This document shows, one piece after another, positions 43,648-56,126 of a stretch of DNA of 64,000 nt (within the stretch, counting starts at the first letter, position 1; the number at the start of each line of letters is the position of its first letter). Where the stretch lies: NCBI GenBank assembly GCA_030848705.1, contig CM061243.1:102050436-102114435 (forward strand), read 5' to 3'. The position numbers and the translations under genes were made by a program. Source of the stretch: Heracleum sosnowskyi (taxonomy: Eukaryota > Streptophyta > Magnoliopsida > Apiales > Apiaceae). The notes under the pieces were generated by a model. That model searched no databases and had not been told where the DNA came from. It worked only from the letters and a program-made list of their open reading frames with translations.

Positions 43648-43759
43648 CTGTCATGCATTAAAGTGTCGATAATATCTGAAAGAACTAATGATAGGAAAAA
43701 AACATCTACCTATAAACTAGACTACAAGTACAAGTTAGCAAAAAACAAAACACTACAAA

Positions 43760-43890
43760 GAAAATCAGATTGACCAAACTCCAAATGGAACTGTGCATAA
43801 TTCCTTTTCTTAGACAGAACTTTCGAAGACTTAAACCAAATAGCTTCAACTGAGTAATTTGTTGCACTATTTGCTTCTGCAATCATGTGT
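43760..43890 (-). pseudogene. Captured fragment of a CTF7/ECO1-like gene (zinc-finger region)
   Basis: Minus strand SSKVLSKKRNYAQFHLEFGQ followed by SDF matches the NYxQFHLELGQSDF segment just before the C2H2 zinc finger of plant CTF7. The finger itself is lost just downstream. Confidence 0.7.
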
Positions 43891-44257
43891 GACTTCCTGC
43901 AACGGTCTTCCAAATCCAGCCTCTTTTAACAAATAACTTCTTTCATTTTGCATGACTTTATCTGCTGCAGTGATGAATCAACTGTGACATAAATATATTT
44001 ATATCAACTGTGACTTGAAACAGTGATGAACTAATCACTATCTTGGTAGATCAATGCTCAAGTTTTCTAATTTTTCGTCTATAGGACCTCAGAATTTTAA
44101 ATCGTCAGAGTAGGCACTTATTAATAAAGCCAAATTACCTATATATATATCAATAAATCCAAATATCATGTTGAACTATAATGCTACGATTTGAGAAGTA
44201 AGACGGGGAGTCTGGAATTTGGAAGAACATTCTTAGTTTCTACAAAGACATGCCATG

Positions 44258-44382
44258 TACCTGAAGGAACGAAATGTGTGGCGTCCTTCTCCTCTGTAAC
44301 GCAGAGGACCTTCTGGATTTTTCTCACACTCCTCCAAACGGTTGAAACAACTGGCCAGGTAGGCACCTTGTTGAGCTGCAAC
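44258..44382 (-). pseudogene. Captured exon of an NDB-type alternative NAD(P)H dehydrogenase (exon B)
   Basis: Minus strand QVAAQQGAYLASCFNRLEEC then EKNPEGPLRYRGEGRHTFRS-FRY, preceded by an AG acceptor. This is the C-terminal region of external mitochondrial type II NAD(P)H:ubiquinone oxidoreductases, where the normal protein continues KHLGQFAPLG; here it is cut after FRY. Confidence 0.88.
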
Positions 44383-44477
44383 CTGAAAACATAGGTTCAA
44401 AAAAATGTTTAACAAATATGGAGGACATTACCAATTAAAGAAATTGATGGTCCGGAATTAAGTATTGATTTTTTTAC

Positions 44478-44565
44478 CTGCTGTAGCTGGAAGATTCTTC
44501 ATCTGGAAATCTACTTGGGATAGAGCTAGTTTAAATTCTTCAATATTTAACTCTGTAATGTGCCA
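44478..44565 (-). pseudogene. Captured exon of an NDB-type alternative NAD(P)H dehydrogenase (exon A)
   Basis: Minus strand ELNIEEFKLALSQVDFQMKN then LPATA, ending at a GT donor (44477). With exon B it defines a 95-bp intron (44383-44477) preserved in the captured DNA, so capture was from genomic DNA, not from a spliced transcript. Confidence 0.85.
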
Positions 44566-46190
44566 TATCCTATTGATTAGCTGATGGTAAAATAGCATCA
44601 GTTGCTTGACTCGAATATATACTACATATGTTCCCAAAATTGTTTATAGTGTAGCAATAATGTTGTCATCATCATAACTACTGTATTCAGATGCAAGAAC
44701 ATAAAGTATTCCTGCTACGGGTACCAGAAATTTCTTAAGGTATCCATTCAGTTTTGATAACAATAACAAATCATTTAATGACCCCATAGTTAAACTTTAA
44801 GGATGCTTCATATTATTGGGAGTTTAACAATGTAACCATCCCTTTCGTAAATTTCCAGATGGTTTATGGTTCTTAACCTGAATTAACTACTCCAACTATG
44901 AGATGTTCAACTTGCTAATCAATGAATCAACCCTGCATCAAAAATCATGCACAAAAGTTAGAGTTTAACAAAAACTAACCATTGAGCCACCTAGCTAGTT
45001 AATATTGTCATAATATTCTGTTTCATGAAAGGTCAGTTTGCAAACATTAATGTCTATTGATTCATTCAGAGTTTTAATTTGTTTCCAGAATATTTTTTGA
45101 GTTAATAGAACACCTTTATTTTGGCCCCGGACCAGATAACCATTTATGGTGATAACATAAAAAAACACAGAAAATCTAGTTGCAAAGAAGACCAAAGTGA
45201 AACAGTATTGCCCAATATACAATGCAATATAGCTGATAAAATCCATACCAGTACATATGATTAATTAGCTTCAGCAACCACAGGCAATACTGCAAGGCTG
45301 GAGAATTGGCTTGAATCTAATTCAAGAAAAGAAGACAAATTCAGTAATACATTTAGAATCATAAATGTTAATGTAGTCAATAAGAAAATTCAGGTCAAAT
45401 ACTATGCTGTGACTTTGTGAAGTTTCATGGAGGAACTTGTCAAAGCCGCGCAGCCTATCTCTCGTACCATTACTAGTATTCGACAAGTTGCTGCAATCAA
45501 GAGAAGCTGAACCCACTGAGTAATAAATCTTAATTCAGTATAATAACAATAGAAACATAGAGTAGAATTAAACAACAATTACTTATAGAATGAAGAAACA
45601 ACGAGAAAGAATCAGATCTTAAAGAAACCCCCAAATAAAGATAGAGAAATTAGGGCTTACCAATTTGGAGGTGAGTAGAGCAGGACAGAGGTGAATGGTG
45701 GTGGAGGTGAGTGGTGGTGGAAACGAGAGAGAGAGAGAGAGAGATTCAACGAGGTAAGAGACGAGAGAGAGAGAGAGAGTCGGATGAAAGTATTTAGTTT
45801 TTAGTCGGGGGAAAAGTATTTGGCAAGAGGGGGGAAAATAATTGGCATAAAGGGGGGAAAATAATTGGTATAAAGGGGGGAAAACGGAGGTGAGTATGAC
45901 GGCGGTGAGTATGATGGAGGTGAGTGGTGGAGGTGGTGGCCGAGGTGAGTTCAGTGGTGGAGGTGAGTTGTGGTGAGTTGAGCAGACGAGAGAAAGAGAT
46001 TGAGAGTTGAGAGATTGAGTGGTGGAGTTGAGAGACGAGAGAAAGAGATTGAGAGTTGAGAGATTGAGAGTTGTCCGAAAAGGGGGGAATAATTGGGAAG
46101 TGGCTGCGGCGGGGGAAATAATTGGGTAAAGAGGGGGGAAAATAATTGGTATAATTAAGGGGGGAATGGCGAAATTTTTACTAAGGGGGA
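44566..46190. other. Rest of the CACTA interior
   Basis: No transposase. A possible further exon-like piece lies around 45420-45515 (minus, SNLSNTSNGTRDRLRGFDKF), which I could not identify. The stretch 45690-46080 is low-complexity GA/GGGGGAAAA sequence, in which a 207-codon minus-strand frame is fortuitous. Confidence 0.5.
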
Positions 46191-46761
46191 AACAAAAACT
46201 TAAGTGGCGCACTTTTAATTTTTTTAGTTGAAGTTTAGACATCGGTTCTAAAATAAGCGCTGTCTTTAAACAACAAAGACATCACTTTAACGCGGGGTGA
46301 TGTTATTACATCTTTTAACATTAGTGCTTTTCAGTACCGATGTCTAATGTGTGATGTCTATTGAACATTTTCTTGTAGTGATTGTCGCTTAATCCTTTAT
46401 GCAAGTTCGATAATTATTCCATAAAAGTATTTCGTCGCGTAGAGATTTCTATTATCGTCCTTAAATACTTAAACTTGTTGGTTCCATTTTAAATCCACTA
46501 AAATTCTTTGTTATGGGATTTACATCATCTCAAGACTCCAAATATATCTTCATCCCATGATTTTCCAATTATTTAATAAAAGTGCAAAATCTTCGTATTA
46601 TGACGACTTTTACATTCCCTCATTTCCTTCGTACAGTAACACTACCTCCTCGGATTCTTAAAATTCCATCACTTATATAATGTGGCTAAATTTTTTTCCA
46701 ATAATCCGCAAAGTCACTATTCTGAAAGGTTTTAAAATATTTCAAAAATCAGGGTTCTTAC

Positions 46762-49700
46762 AATCTAAAGAAATAGCTGATGTATCTTTCGAGATCACAA
46801 TCTCCAGTTTCCAGGTTGACCTTCCAACCCTCTGGTTCTCTCTCACAACACTCTTACTAGTGCTACATTATGATCTTTCAACGTGTTCTCTTTCTGGTCC
46901 ATGATCTGTACCAATTGTTCAATGTAAGGTAGTTACGGTCGCATTACTATACGTTCATATTCTATCGCATTCCCAACATCCGTGTTGAATTCAGAGGTAA
47001 CTCCGTCATCTTCTTTGTTCGTTGAACTCGCGCGGTTCTCGATATCCTTCTCTTCGTGATAAGATCCATAGGTCGGCATCCCTATGTTCGTATGGTAACT
47101 ACCTACAGCGTCGCACTTTTAGCATCGGTTCTAGAGGCAAGCGACACCTTTACATGCATGTTTTATGCGTCGGTTGCTAGCATAACCGACGCCTATTGTC
47201 AGTTTTCCTTGATCTAAGGCGTCGGTTGTCCACATTAACCGACGCTTATAACACTTTTATGCGTCGGTTCTACGAATGCCGACGCAATAGAGGACTTTTA
47301 GCATCGGTCGTTGTAACACCGACGCATTAAGTGCACTTTTTAGTGTCGCTGTTATGGAACCGACGCTATAGAGTGAATTTTTAGTGTCGGCCTTTGGGGA
47401 ACCGACACTATAGAGTGCATTTTTGGTGTTGGTCTGGTGAAACCGACGCTATAGACTATGTTTTTTGTTTTATAAAAAAATGATAAATTAATTCATATTT
47501 CTAATAGAGTAATGTATTTATGTGGTATATAGTATATATGTATGTATATTTCAGTAACCGGATTTGAATGGGGTGAGTTATAAACTCAACAAAAAATTAT
47601 TTGGTTGAGTAGAGTTTCGAACTCATGACCATGTGACCATTTACAAGCCCATATCTATATTTTCCTCTCCTAACCAATTGTGCTGGGTTTGTTTTGTTGA
47701 CTGAATTATTTATGTAGTCGCTTCAACTGCTCCGGGGAATTCGACACACAAACGCGTAATATAACTTTAATTTTCTAGGCATTCACTTCCTCGATTCGCT
47801 GGCCTGCGGGCCGTATTTAGTGCTCGTGCTTGATCTCGTCATCAACATTGTTGAAAACTCTTCCAGCATCTGGGATTCAATCTTGGGTCTCTATATGACA
47901 TAATCGTCATGGGAACTCCACGTGCATCACTATATCGTTCGTACACGCCTTAATAACTTTATGATTGGAGATCTCTCGTTGATAAGTCAACTTGGTTAGT
48001 CTATCGATTATAACCCCAACTAATCGTTATTGCTTGAATCGTTCCTTGGTAATCCTACCACGAACTTCATTGTCATAACTCATATTCTCATTTAGGAATC
48101 TCTACGGTTGTAGTAGCCTACTAGGTTTCTGCGGTTCTGCTTCCATTTTCCGCGTGTCAAGCAGTTACTTAATAACTACCAACATAACTCTTCACACTCG
48201 GTCCCCAGTAATAATTCCTTAATTTCTAATCATTGTTGTACCCTCAGGTGAATACGATTTCTATAATATGGGCTACTTTCAGGATCTCATCTTTAAATTC
48301 TTAAATGTTGGGGATCCGCACTCTGTGAGCATATTCTCATCTCTCATATCCCTTTATTCTTCCGTGTCCATAAATCACTTTCCCTTTCCAATATTTTTCC
48401 CTTAATGTAATTTTATCATTTCAGTCAATTCTAACTGAATCCTAATTCAAATGATTCCTCTAGTTCTTTTCTTGAAAATAATCACTCGAAGCTCTATCTT
48501 ATATTAGTTGTTCGAAAAACTTAGTGTCTTTAATCTCTCATTACTACTTATAGTGTCGGCCACCATATTGGCCTTTCCTGGGTGATAATTAATCTAACAA
48601 TCATGACTCTAGATCGGTTCCAACCATATTCTCTGCCTCATATTTAGCTTCCTCCGTTTGAGGATATACCTAAGGCTCTTTCGGTCTGGAAAAAAAATTC
48701 CACTTTTTTCCATAAATTTTAGTCTCTAAATTTTCAGTACGAACACTATTGCAACAAATCTCAAATTTCAGGTGTAGGGTATCCTATCTCATACCTCTTA
48801 AGTTGCTTTGACACATCACTATAATTCATAAATTCACCTCTATCATCATGTATTTCTAACAACAGGGTTGTTACTAACTTTTGATTCAATCTTTAAACTC
48901 TATTCATTAAGTCCATGAGGGCTCCTGGCGCATTTGTTAATCCGGTGACATCATCAAAACTTGTAATGTCTATATCGGGTGCGAAATGGCTACTTTGGCG
49001 CATCATCGAGGTTGATCTTAAATTGGTGATACTCTACCCTCAAATAGGTTCAGTCTCATGTTACCATTCTCCTCTTTTAGAAACAAGGGTGGTATACTCA
49101 AGGTGACACAATGGGTCTCGTTCCTTGCAATCGGGTAGATAACTCTTTTTATTCAACAGGTGTAGATGGATCCTGGTCTTTAATATTGACGCAATCCCCT
49201 GCTACTAAGTCAATGGCAAGTCTCATACCTCGATCAGGTGGTAGCTCATGTACATCATAAAAATTAAATACACATATTTATTTAATACTGGGATATCCTT
49301 TATATTTGGTACCTTTCTAATTGTATCTAATCACATGTGTTTACATGGTTCGCATCCTTTCCACAACAGTCTCTTTGCTTGTATTATCGTAATAACTTCG
49401 GAGTTCGCTCCCATCCTTAAAGGGCGACTCTCCCTTACTGGCCAATCTAAATTTATTATTCTTATCTCCTTAGTCGATTTGTGCATTGCATTTGATTCAT
49501 CAGTTCAATTCTCGATCTACATTGAATTCTCTCTCTTGAAAGGAATCAAATCTACATATATTTTATGCCTGCAAACCTCAATTTCACGTTGCGGTCAACA
49601 AGATTTACCAAAATAATTTCACAATTTGCTTCCTTTATTTTTATAAGGCTTCATAGAATTCCCATATATATGGCTTCCATTTCTATGATTGTCGCTCCAT

Positions 49701-50367
49701 GATCTGATATAACATAATCAGTCCTTTCGAATATTCCTCCGTTCTAATCTTCAATCATATGGAACAAACCTTGATAATTATCGTAACCCTCGGTCTATAA
49801 CTTGTCGTAAACGTTCGCTTTCTGTTTATTTCTAAAACTTCAATACTATCTCTCCTCCTTAATGTCGAGGAAAATACTTGCATGGTACAATAAATATTTT
49901 AAGCAACAGAAAATTCATAGAACGAACTTCAAAAGAAAGAATGTGAGGGGACGACCTTGTTAGGTCTTAATCAAATTACTCTTTTGGAAATTTCCTCATT
50001 GTACTATACGGTGAGTGAAGATGTACTGTGAATTTAGTGAATAAATTGAATTGAATTTGAGCTAGCGAAACAATAACTAGTCCGTCTTAAGAAACATTAG
50101 CAACTAGCTAAACAAAATTTAAAAGCTCAATTCATTTAGGACATAACAACTAGCTAGGATAATTAGCTACAGTTTCATCATGCCGTAAAAATTTCAACTA
50201 GTCGGAACAATTACTAGTTGTTCAAAATGATATATTCCACTAGTCAGTCTCAAGCTGCTAGTGTAAAATCTCAACAGCGTAGCGACTAAAGAAAAATTTT
50301 GGGCTACTCGGATAACGAGGTGAAAGAAAGAGTAAATAACTGTTCTTGGTATCGGAACAATCGATAA
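46762..50367 (-). pseudogene. Chromovirus internal region: decayed RT and integrase
   Basis: On the minus strand, around 49240-48900, the run ELPPDRGMRLAIDLV-like, SP…VYHPCF and TGLTNAPGALMDLMN blocks match chromovirus RT (ELPP…, SPWGAPVLF and FGLTNAPAAFMDLMN). Further along, VIIDRLTKL near 48010-47985 matches the integrase VIVDRLTK block. The order RT then integrase is right, and stops and frameshifts are numerous. Gag, protease and primer site are missing between about 49300 and 50367, consistent with a deletion that also removed the end of the adjoining LTR. Confidence 0.75.
47095..47470. mobile_element. Fragment of a CACTA element (GCGTCGGT subterminal repeats)
   Basis: GCGTCGCAC followed by inverted and direct repeats GCGTCGGTT/AACCGACGC every ~40 bp, then an AT-rich stretch; closely parallels 63530-63910, where the terminus CACTAGTACAGAA is present. 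Here the terminus itself is not recognisable. Confidence 0.7.
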
Positions 50368-53300
50368 CTATTAATCACAACTTCTACATGAAGTTACATT
50401 AATAGCTAACGTAGATGAAGCCTACCCAACCTACTCTTGTAGTGTCCATCCTGAACTGAACTATCTCAAGGGTGAATCTTCCGCTTCCTTTCCCTCATGA
50501 TACGGGCAAAAATGACCATGTTCTCCTTGCACTGAAATATAATTTTTAAAAAAGCAAGAATGAGCGAAAGAATGCTCAGCAAGTTAAGTAGTTACTAATA
50601 TAAAGTTTTTCCAACAATATAATAATAGTACAAAGATCTTTCCAATATAAGTATTCATACTTAATATGAAGTTTAAAATACCACCATATGAACGACTTTA
50701 GTTCATAGTTTTGAAAGACATTATCCGTGGCTTAGAACGGTCTTTAGAAATCACAAGTACGCAGTTCTAGATACTGCAAGATGAACAACACTAGTTCACA
50801 AGTTTTAAAATATCGTTTGTCTTTCGTCAAAACATTTCATACAGTTCAAGATACTGTACCAAGAATATATTTTTCAACATTGTCAACATTATCGGTAATT
50901 CAGCACCTAGGCTTTCGTTACAATGTTACAGTACAATTCCAATTAATAGAAGGGGACGTTCTGGAACACCACGATACACGGTGATCAACCGTTGTACCGA
51001 AACATAACTTCTCTACTAGTAGAAGGGCGATTTCCCGTTCGGTTATCACCCTGACCGCATTCGGGCCCATTGTGCTATAAGGTCACTACCTCGGCACCTA
51101 TTTCATTACCGTGTAAGCCTTTGCACACAAGGTCACTACCTCGGTGCATGTTTCATCATCGGGCAAGCCTTTATAATTATGGTCACTACCCCGACACCTG
51201 TTTCATTGCCGTGTAAGCCTTTCTAGTCCCATGATGAATCCTATCCTTTTATCTGGAACCGATTTTTAATCATCGTTCCCCGAGCGTTATTAGCTCGTTG
51301 ATAAGTTTAAGCTCACTAACATACTTACTTCCAGGAAGTGTTGAGGAAGTAATAATAATATGTGAGTTGACTTTCGTCAACTGATGAGAGATGTATTATG
51401 ATTTAAAATCATGACTTGGGAGTTAAGCGAAATTTTCCGGAATTAACAAGATTGAAATTCTTTATTTTGGATATGGTAGAAATCCCAAGATATGATTGTT
51501 ATCGAGGAATAAAGAGGTAAAATCATTTGTTTGACTTTTTAAACTGGATTCCCAATTTTTGACAAGTTGGGAAATATTTACTCGTATTTAAATATTTTAA
51601 TAAACTCGGAAATAATATTTGGGAACCCTTGCCATATTTAAATGATTTTTCTGAAATTCAGAAAATATTTAAATAATTAATAAAACCCTTAAATAAGGTT
51701 TTATGATTTTTAAATCATTTTGGAACATTTAAGAAATATTAAAATAATATTTATTAAATAAATAAGCAACTTGGAATATTTAATAAATATTTAAGTAATA
51801 TTTATTAAATAATAAACAAATAAATAAATCCCTTTTAAATGAATATTCAAAATAATATTCATTTAATTAAATAAATATCCAATAATATTTAAAATATCCA
51901 AATTATATTTATCGGAATATTTTAAATCAGTATTTGAAAATAATCTGTCTCCGACAATCTCCGGGTTTTTATGACATTGTTTATAAAATATATTCGACTC
52001 CCGGTCCGAGTTGAAATACAAAAATATGCTCTACACCTAGAGACTTGTATACACCGGTTTATATCTATATGACTATATAGCACATAAACCAAACATTCAA
52101 CATTTGGAAACTTGTACGATAATCAAAACGGTTCATGCATTTATAGCAGTTATATCACAACATCAACAGTTTAAAATCATAGCCGAATACTTAAGCTTCG
52201 GGTTTTGAAACTTGCACAATACTTGAAACAAAGAATATATATAGATATATTTTTCAATAAACAAGTATTAAACATTTGAAAATATGTCCACTCGCAACAA
52301 TAGAATAAGGGTTAGTAAACTTGTCTGATGTCCACCAAGCTGTAACTGGATGTGGGTGTTTCTCTTCTAGTCGTGGAACCTTTACCAAGACAATACATAA
52401 TCTTAATTAGTCACTTGATTTATAGTTCACTTATTCTAAGTAAACTCTGCTCTACCCGACTTTCACTCTCTCGGGTCCACTTAACTTACGATCTTCTTTA
52501 TCGATTACTAATCCTTTCTAGTCTCGTTCTTTACACAAATATGTTCTCTTGATGATCCTTAACAACTTTCGAGTTTTAGTCGACTCGATATTATCATTTT
52601 TACTTAGGCAAAACGATTGGTTAAGGTAGTACATTTAGAGTTGACTTTCCATAAAATCACTATTCCGCAACTCACACTCTAACACTTTTAATAAATCGAA
52701 AATTTATTAATTAATTACGAAACCATTTCAAGGAGCTTCTTGAGTGTTTTTAATATTTATCAAAAATATTTCGATTTGGGAAACATGAGTTTAAATAGGT
52801 GAAGTGCATTTTAAAATTCGAGTAAACTACGGACTTTTACTATTCGCACTAGTTCCACTAAAATGCTCATAACTCATCAACCGTTAACTCTATTGACACA
52901 CCATTTTCGCGTGCACGATCTAGAGGATATCTAGAATGTAATCCAACAAAATTTTATCCCTGGACAGAGGACTCATTTTCCGAATTTCTCCGAACAAGGA
53001 AGTAGCTATGCAGGGTAAGGTGTCGTCGTGCAACTTCGATTACAACATTTTTATAAAATCGAAAACTTAACATTTGTACTTAATTCGTTTTGGGCTGTCT
53101 TCCTTACTGTCCGAAATACTTATCCTCAGATTCTCATAATTTTATCTAATTGTTAAGGGGTCTGAACTCAGTTCACAATTTGTTGTCTTGTAGCAGTTTT
53201 GTGTTTTGAACCACTTTCACTAAAACAAGTATAACTGTCAAACCACAAATCTCCTCAACATGTACTTTATATGGTTACAAACTACAAAACAAAATCTTTA

Positions 53301-54618
53301 CATATATGACCAGTGGTGTTTGAAAACAAAAATCTTTTTGGTCCGAAATTTGGTTTCAAAACAGTCCTAGTCTCAAGGGTCACTATAATGTTCATACATG
53401 TCTCAACTTTCAATTTTAACCAAGATACTTCACCAAATAAACTTTAAATCACCAATATTCTCATCTTTATCATATATTGGTTATCAAACTTCATAACTAT
53501 ATCATCAACATCAAACCAAAATCATTTATCATCAAGATTTCATCATCTAAGCATCAAACTATCAAGAACTACACTTATACTAACATATCTTAAAACTAAG
53601 CTCAATACTTAACAAATATCAAAAGCGTGGGTGAGTTTTATACCTTTATTGAGCTTTATAACCACTAACAAGAGCTTGTAAGCCTTATGAGAGCCTTGAT
53701 CTATGCTTATCATCCTCAAACTCACAAAAAAAATCAAGAACACAAGTTAGTATTTTCGGAGTTACTATTCCTGACTCAAGTTTGATCCACGATTTGACTA
53801 TGTTACACTACTTTGATTGCCATGAAATTTTAAAGTACCTTGTTCATGGATTGATGAAGCTGTGGTCCAAATTTGGAGATTTTATCATGAGTAGAAATTT
53901 AGTTATGAAATTTTCTGTCTTACTTGGTCATGCTGGGCAGAATTTTGAAGAATAAGATGGGGAGAGTTTTTCTCTTGCTTTCTTGCTTTTTAAAAGTATT
54001 GGCTGAATTGTGTGTATATATTTGACGTATAACTTCAGCTCCTTGCATGACAAAGTCCATCCAATTAAGTACTAGTTAAAGCAAGATTTTAAGGAAAACC
54101 TTATCTTCCTTTTCCTTGTTTTAGGGAAGTATGTCTCCAACTAGTTTGCTTTGGTTTGGTTAGTTTCTAAGTACTTGATTTGCATGGCTTTTGCATGATT
54201 CTTGTATGTATTATATTGCTTAATTATTATCCAATGATTGTTGCTTAATCCTTTATGAAAGTTCAATAATTATTCCATAAAAGTATTTCGTCGCGTAGAG
54301 ATTTCTATTGTCGTCCTTAAATACTTAAACTTGTTAGTTCCATTTTAAATCCACTAAAATTCTTTGTCATGGGATTTATATAATATCAAGACTCCAAATA
54401 TATCTTCATCCCATGATTTTCCAATTATTTAATAAAAGTGCAAAATCTTCGTATTCTGACGACTTTTACATTCCCTCATTTCCTTCGTACAGTAACACTA
54501 CCTCCTCGGATTCTTAAAATTCCATCACTTATATAATGTGGCTAAATTTTTTTCCAATAATCCGCAAAGTCACTATTCAGAAAGGTTTTAAAATATTTCA
54601 AAAATCAGGGTTCTTACA
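50368..54618 (-). repeat. Chromovirus 5' LTR (element orientation), inner end truncated
   Basis: Matches the other LTR from 38338 onward; the 194 bp corresponding to 38144-38337 are missing. Lacks the CACTA insertion and so shows the empty site near 54239. Confidence 0.9.
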
Positions 54619-54855
54619 GATTTGGTTCCCAAGTCACCTAATTCTACTCTAAACGGAGGGCTACTGACGCCTATATAAGGACCCTGATCCTTCAACCTAG
54701 AACTACGTTTTTTGACTTGATTCTCAACATTGATTGAGATACGTAGGCATCTTGTGAGGGCAGATTTAACCATGAAACACGAGACCAGCCATTAAAGCTC
54801 GAAAATTCTTAAACCCTAACATTAAGTTCGTAAGCACATATTTTATTCCACAACG
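54619..54855 (+). repeat. Tat Gypsy 3' LTR, right part
   Basis: Completes the LTR begun at 37875, starting with the duplicated GATTT and carrying TATATAAGG and the GATACGTAGGCATCTTG block. It ends CCACAACG, then TTAAT (TSD, one change from TCAAT). Confidence 0.92.
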
Positions 54856-55608
54856 TTAATTAAATTCTACTTTACTAGAATGAATTCATGCTTGATCACT
54901 ATAACAACCTTCATTATTGGCTTCCACTGAAATTTTGATTTGTATAATCCAATTGGATGATATCAATGGAACAAATTACTAAATTCTATAGCAGGATTCA
55001 CTAAATTTCGTGGAGAGAATCACTAAATTTTATAGCAGAAATCACTAAATTATGTAGAAAAATCACTGAGTTTTTCCTTTAAATAATTTACACCTTGATT
55101 AGTTCGATTATTGATTGAGTTTTGTTTAACTTAAAGCAATAGGGGGTGTAAATGATTCATTTCGAAGAAGTTGATGAGAGAAACACATCGAATCTATGAA
55201 GAAGATGAGGAGGTCACCGAAATAGGAAGAATAAGTCACTGATATAGCAGAAGGTTCTAAAAAAAGGAGGTGAACTGAAAATGATGAAGCCGTCATGTAT
55301 AAAGGAAATCTAGGTGGTGGTCGCTACGATGGTAGGAGGTCTTGATGGTACACTTGACTGTACACACATATATATTGTTTAGCATAAAATATGGTGGGTG
55401 GAGCTAATAATAGAAGGAGCGGAGTGATTAAATTGCGGGGTCAATATTTGTTTACATTAGGGTACTAGTTTCGATTCTCGCTTACCCCAAAATATCTGAG
55501 AACAGATACTGAATATAAGGCATATAAGCCTAAATAGTCAAAAGAAAAAAAGATAATGACCCATAGGTTTCTAGTTTTTATTTTAACATTTGTTTCTATT
55601 TGAGCACT

Positions 55609-55611
<3 letters not shown>
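54856..55611. other. Host sequence after the Tat element
   Basis: Continues the host DNA interrupted at 17091. No ORF of note. Around 54990-55080, ATCACTAAATTTTATAGCAG-like phrases repeat three to four times. Confidence 0.5.

Positions 55612-55693
<82 letters not shown>
55612..55693. repeat. (TA)n microsatellite
   Basis: About 82 bp of pure TA repeat. Confidence 0.98.
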
Positions 55694-55695
<2 letters not shown>

Positions 55696-56083
55696 TCAGG
55701 TTCCGCGTAGAACCGCTTTAGTATTAGAACCTTAGAACTATTTAATATATTATGTTGCAGCACGTTGTACTTTTTATAGTATTTTAATTATCATCGATTA
55801 TTTTTTGACATGATTATTTCTTTAAAACATATTATAATGATGAAGTACATGTTGGGTTACGTGAAAAATTATTTATCTTTTTAAAATATTATGTATTTTA
55901 GAAGAACTAAAATTATTGTGTACTGCATAGAACATCATACTCTACAAAATTGTGTACTGCAGCATAACTAAAGATATCGCGTGCTACAGCAGAACACATA
56001 AATCTTAGTGGTTGATTACCCAAAATCTATGGTATATATTAGTTCTAAGTTCTAACTTAATATATTGTTGTAATTTGAACCTA

Positions 56084-56086
<3 letters not shown>
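55694..56086. mobile_element. MITE-like segment between two TA tracts
   Basis: Flanked by (TA)n at 55612-55693 and 56087-56124. The ends are imperfect inverted repeats: GGTCAGGTTC on the left and AGGGTTAGGTTC read from the right, with CCTTAGAACTA/ACTTAGAACTA further in. No coding capacity. Confidence 0.5.

Positions 56087-56124
<38 letters not shown>

Positions 56125-56126
<2 letters not shown>

Larger units (their letters stand above)
42150..46380 (-). mobile_element. Non-autonomous CACTA element carrying host gene fragments
   Basis: 4,231 bp with inverted termini CACTACAAGAAAATG (13 further bases also match with few changes), a 3-bp duplication ATT on both sides (42147-42149 and 46381-46383), and subterminal repeats built on GACATCGG/GATGTCT. 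The homologous position in the other LTR (near 54239) is the empty site with a single ATT. No transposase was found; between the termini lie minus-strand exon-like fragments of at least four unrelated genes, listed separately. Orientation given follows those fragments. Confidence 0.93.
38144..46761 (-). repeat. Chromovirus 3' LTR (element orientation), interrupted by CACTA
   Basis: About 4,384 bp of LTR once the 4,231-bp CACTA and one ATT duplication are removed. Homologous to 50368-54618 throughout. Confidence 0.88.
38144..54618 (-). mobile_element. Minus-strand chromovirus-type Gypsy element with ~4.4-kb LTRs
   Basis: Ends TGTAACACCC … GGTTCTTACA on the plus strand, so TGTAAGAACC … GGGTGTTACA in its own direction. 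Flanks GACTT (38139-38143) and GATTT (54619-54623) are a 5-bp TSD with one change, placed inside the Tat 3' LTR. The LTRs are 38144-46761 (with a CACTA insertion) and 50368-54618 (missing its last ~195 bp in element orientation). The internal region is only about 3.6 kb and holds decayed RT and integrase on the minus strand; primer site and gag are gone. The giant LTRs fit the Tekay/Del group, but the lineage is inferred. Confidence 0.85.
17092..54855 (+). mobile_element. Tat-lineage Ty3/Gypsy retrotransposon with nested insertions
   Basis: 5' LTR 17092-17591, 3' LTR 37875-38143 plus 54619-54855, with flanks TCAAT and TTAAT (one change). The lineage is assigned from the two RNase H domains in tandem after RT, the antisense accessory gene downstream of integrase, and the tandem repeats in a long 3' untranslated region, all known Tat features. 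Without the nested hAT MITE, Sirevirus and chromovirus it measures about 8.7 kb, shorter than intact relatives: gag C-terminus, protease, part of the RT-RNase H connection and the N-terminal half of integrase are deleted. It cannot be autonomous. Confidence 0.9.

Noticed and set aside
45619..46242. 207-codon minus-strand open frame in the CACTA interior
   Set aside because: Low-complexity Ser/Pro/Leu translation of GA-rich and GGGGGAAAA repeats; no domain, and it lies in subterminal transposon DNA.
47480..48300. Host gene between the chromovirus LTRs
   Set aside because: The only protein-like signals are integrase motifs on the minus strand with many stops.
46762..50367. A large non-coding LARD element (giant LTRs, 3.5-kb non-coding core)
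   Set aside because: The core contains decayed chromovirus RT and integrase on the minus strand, so it is a degraded coding element and not a true LARD.
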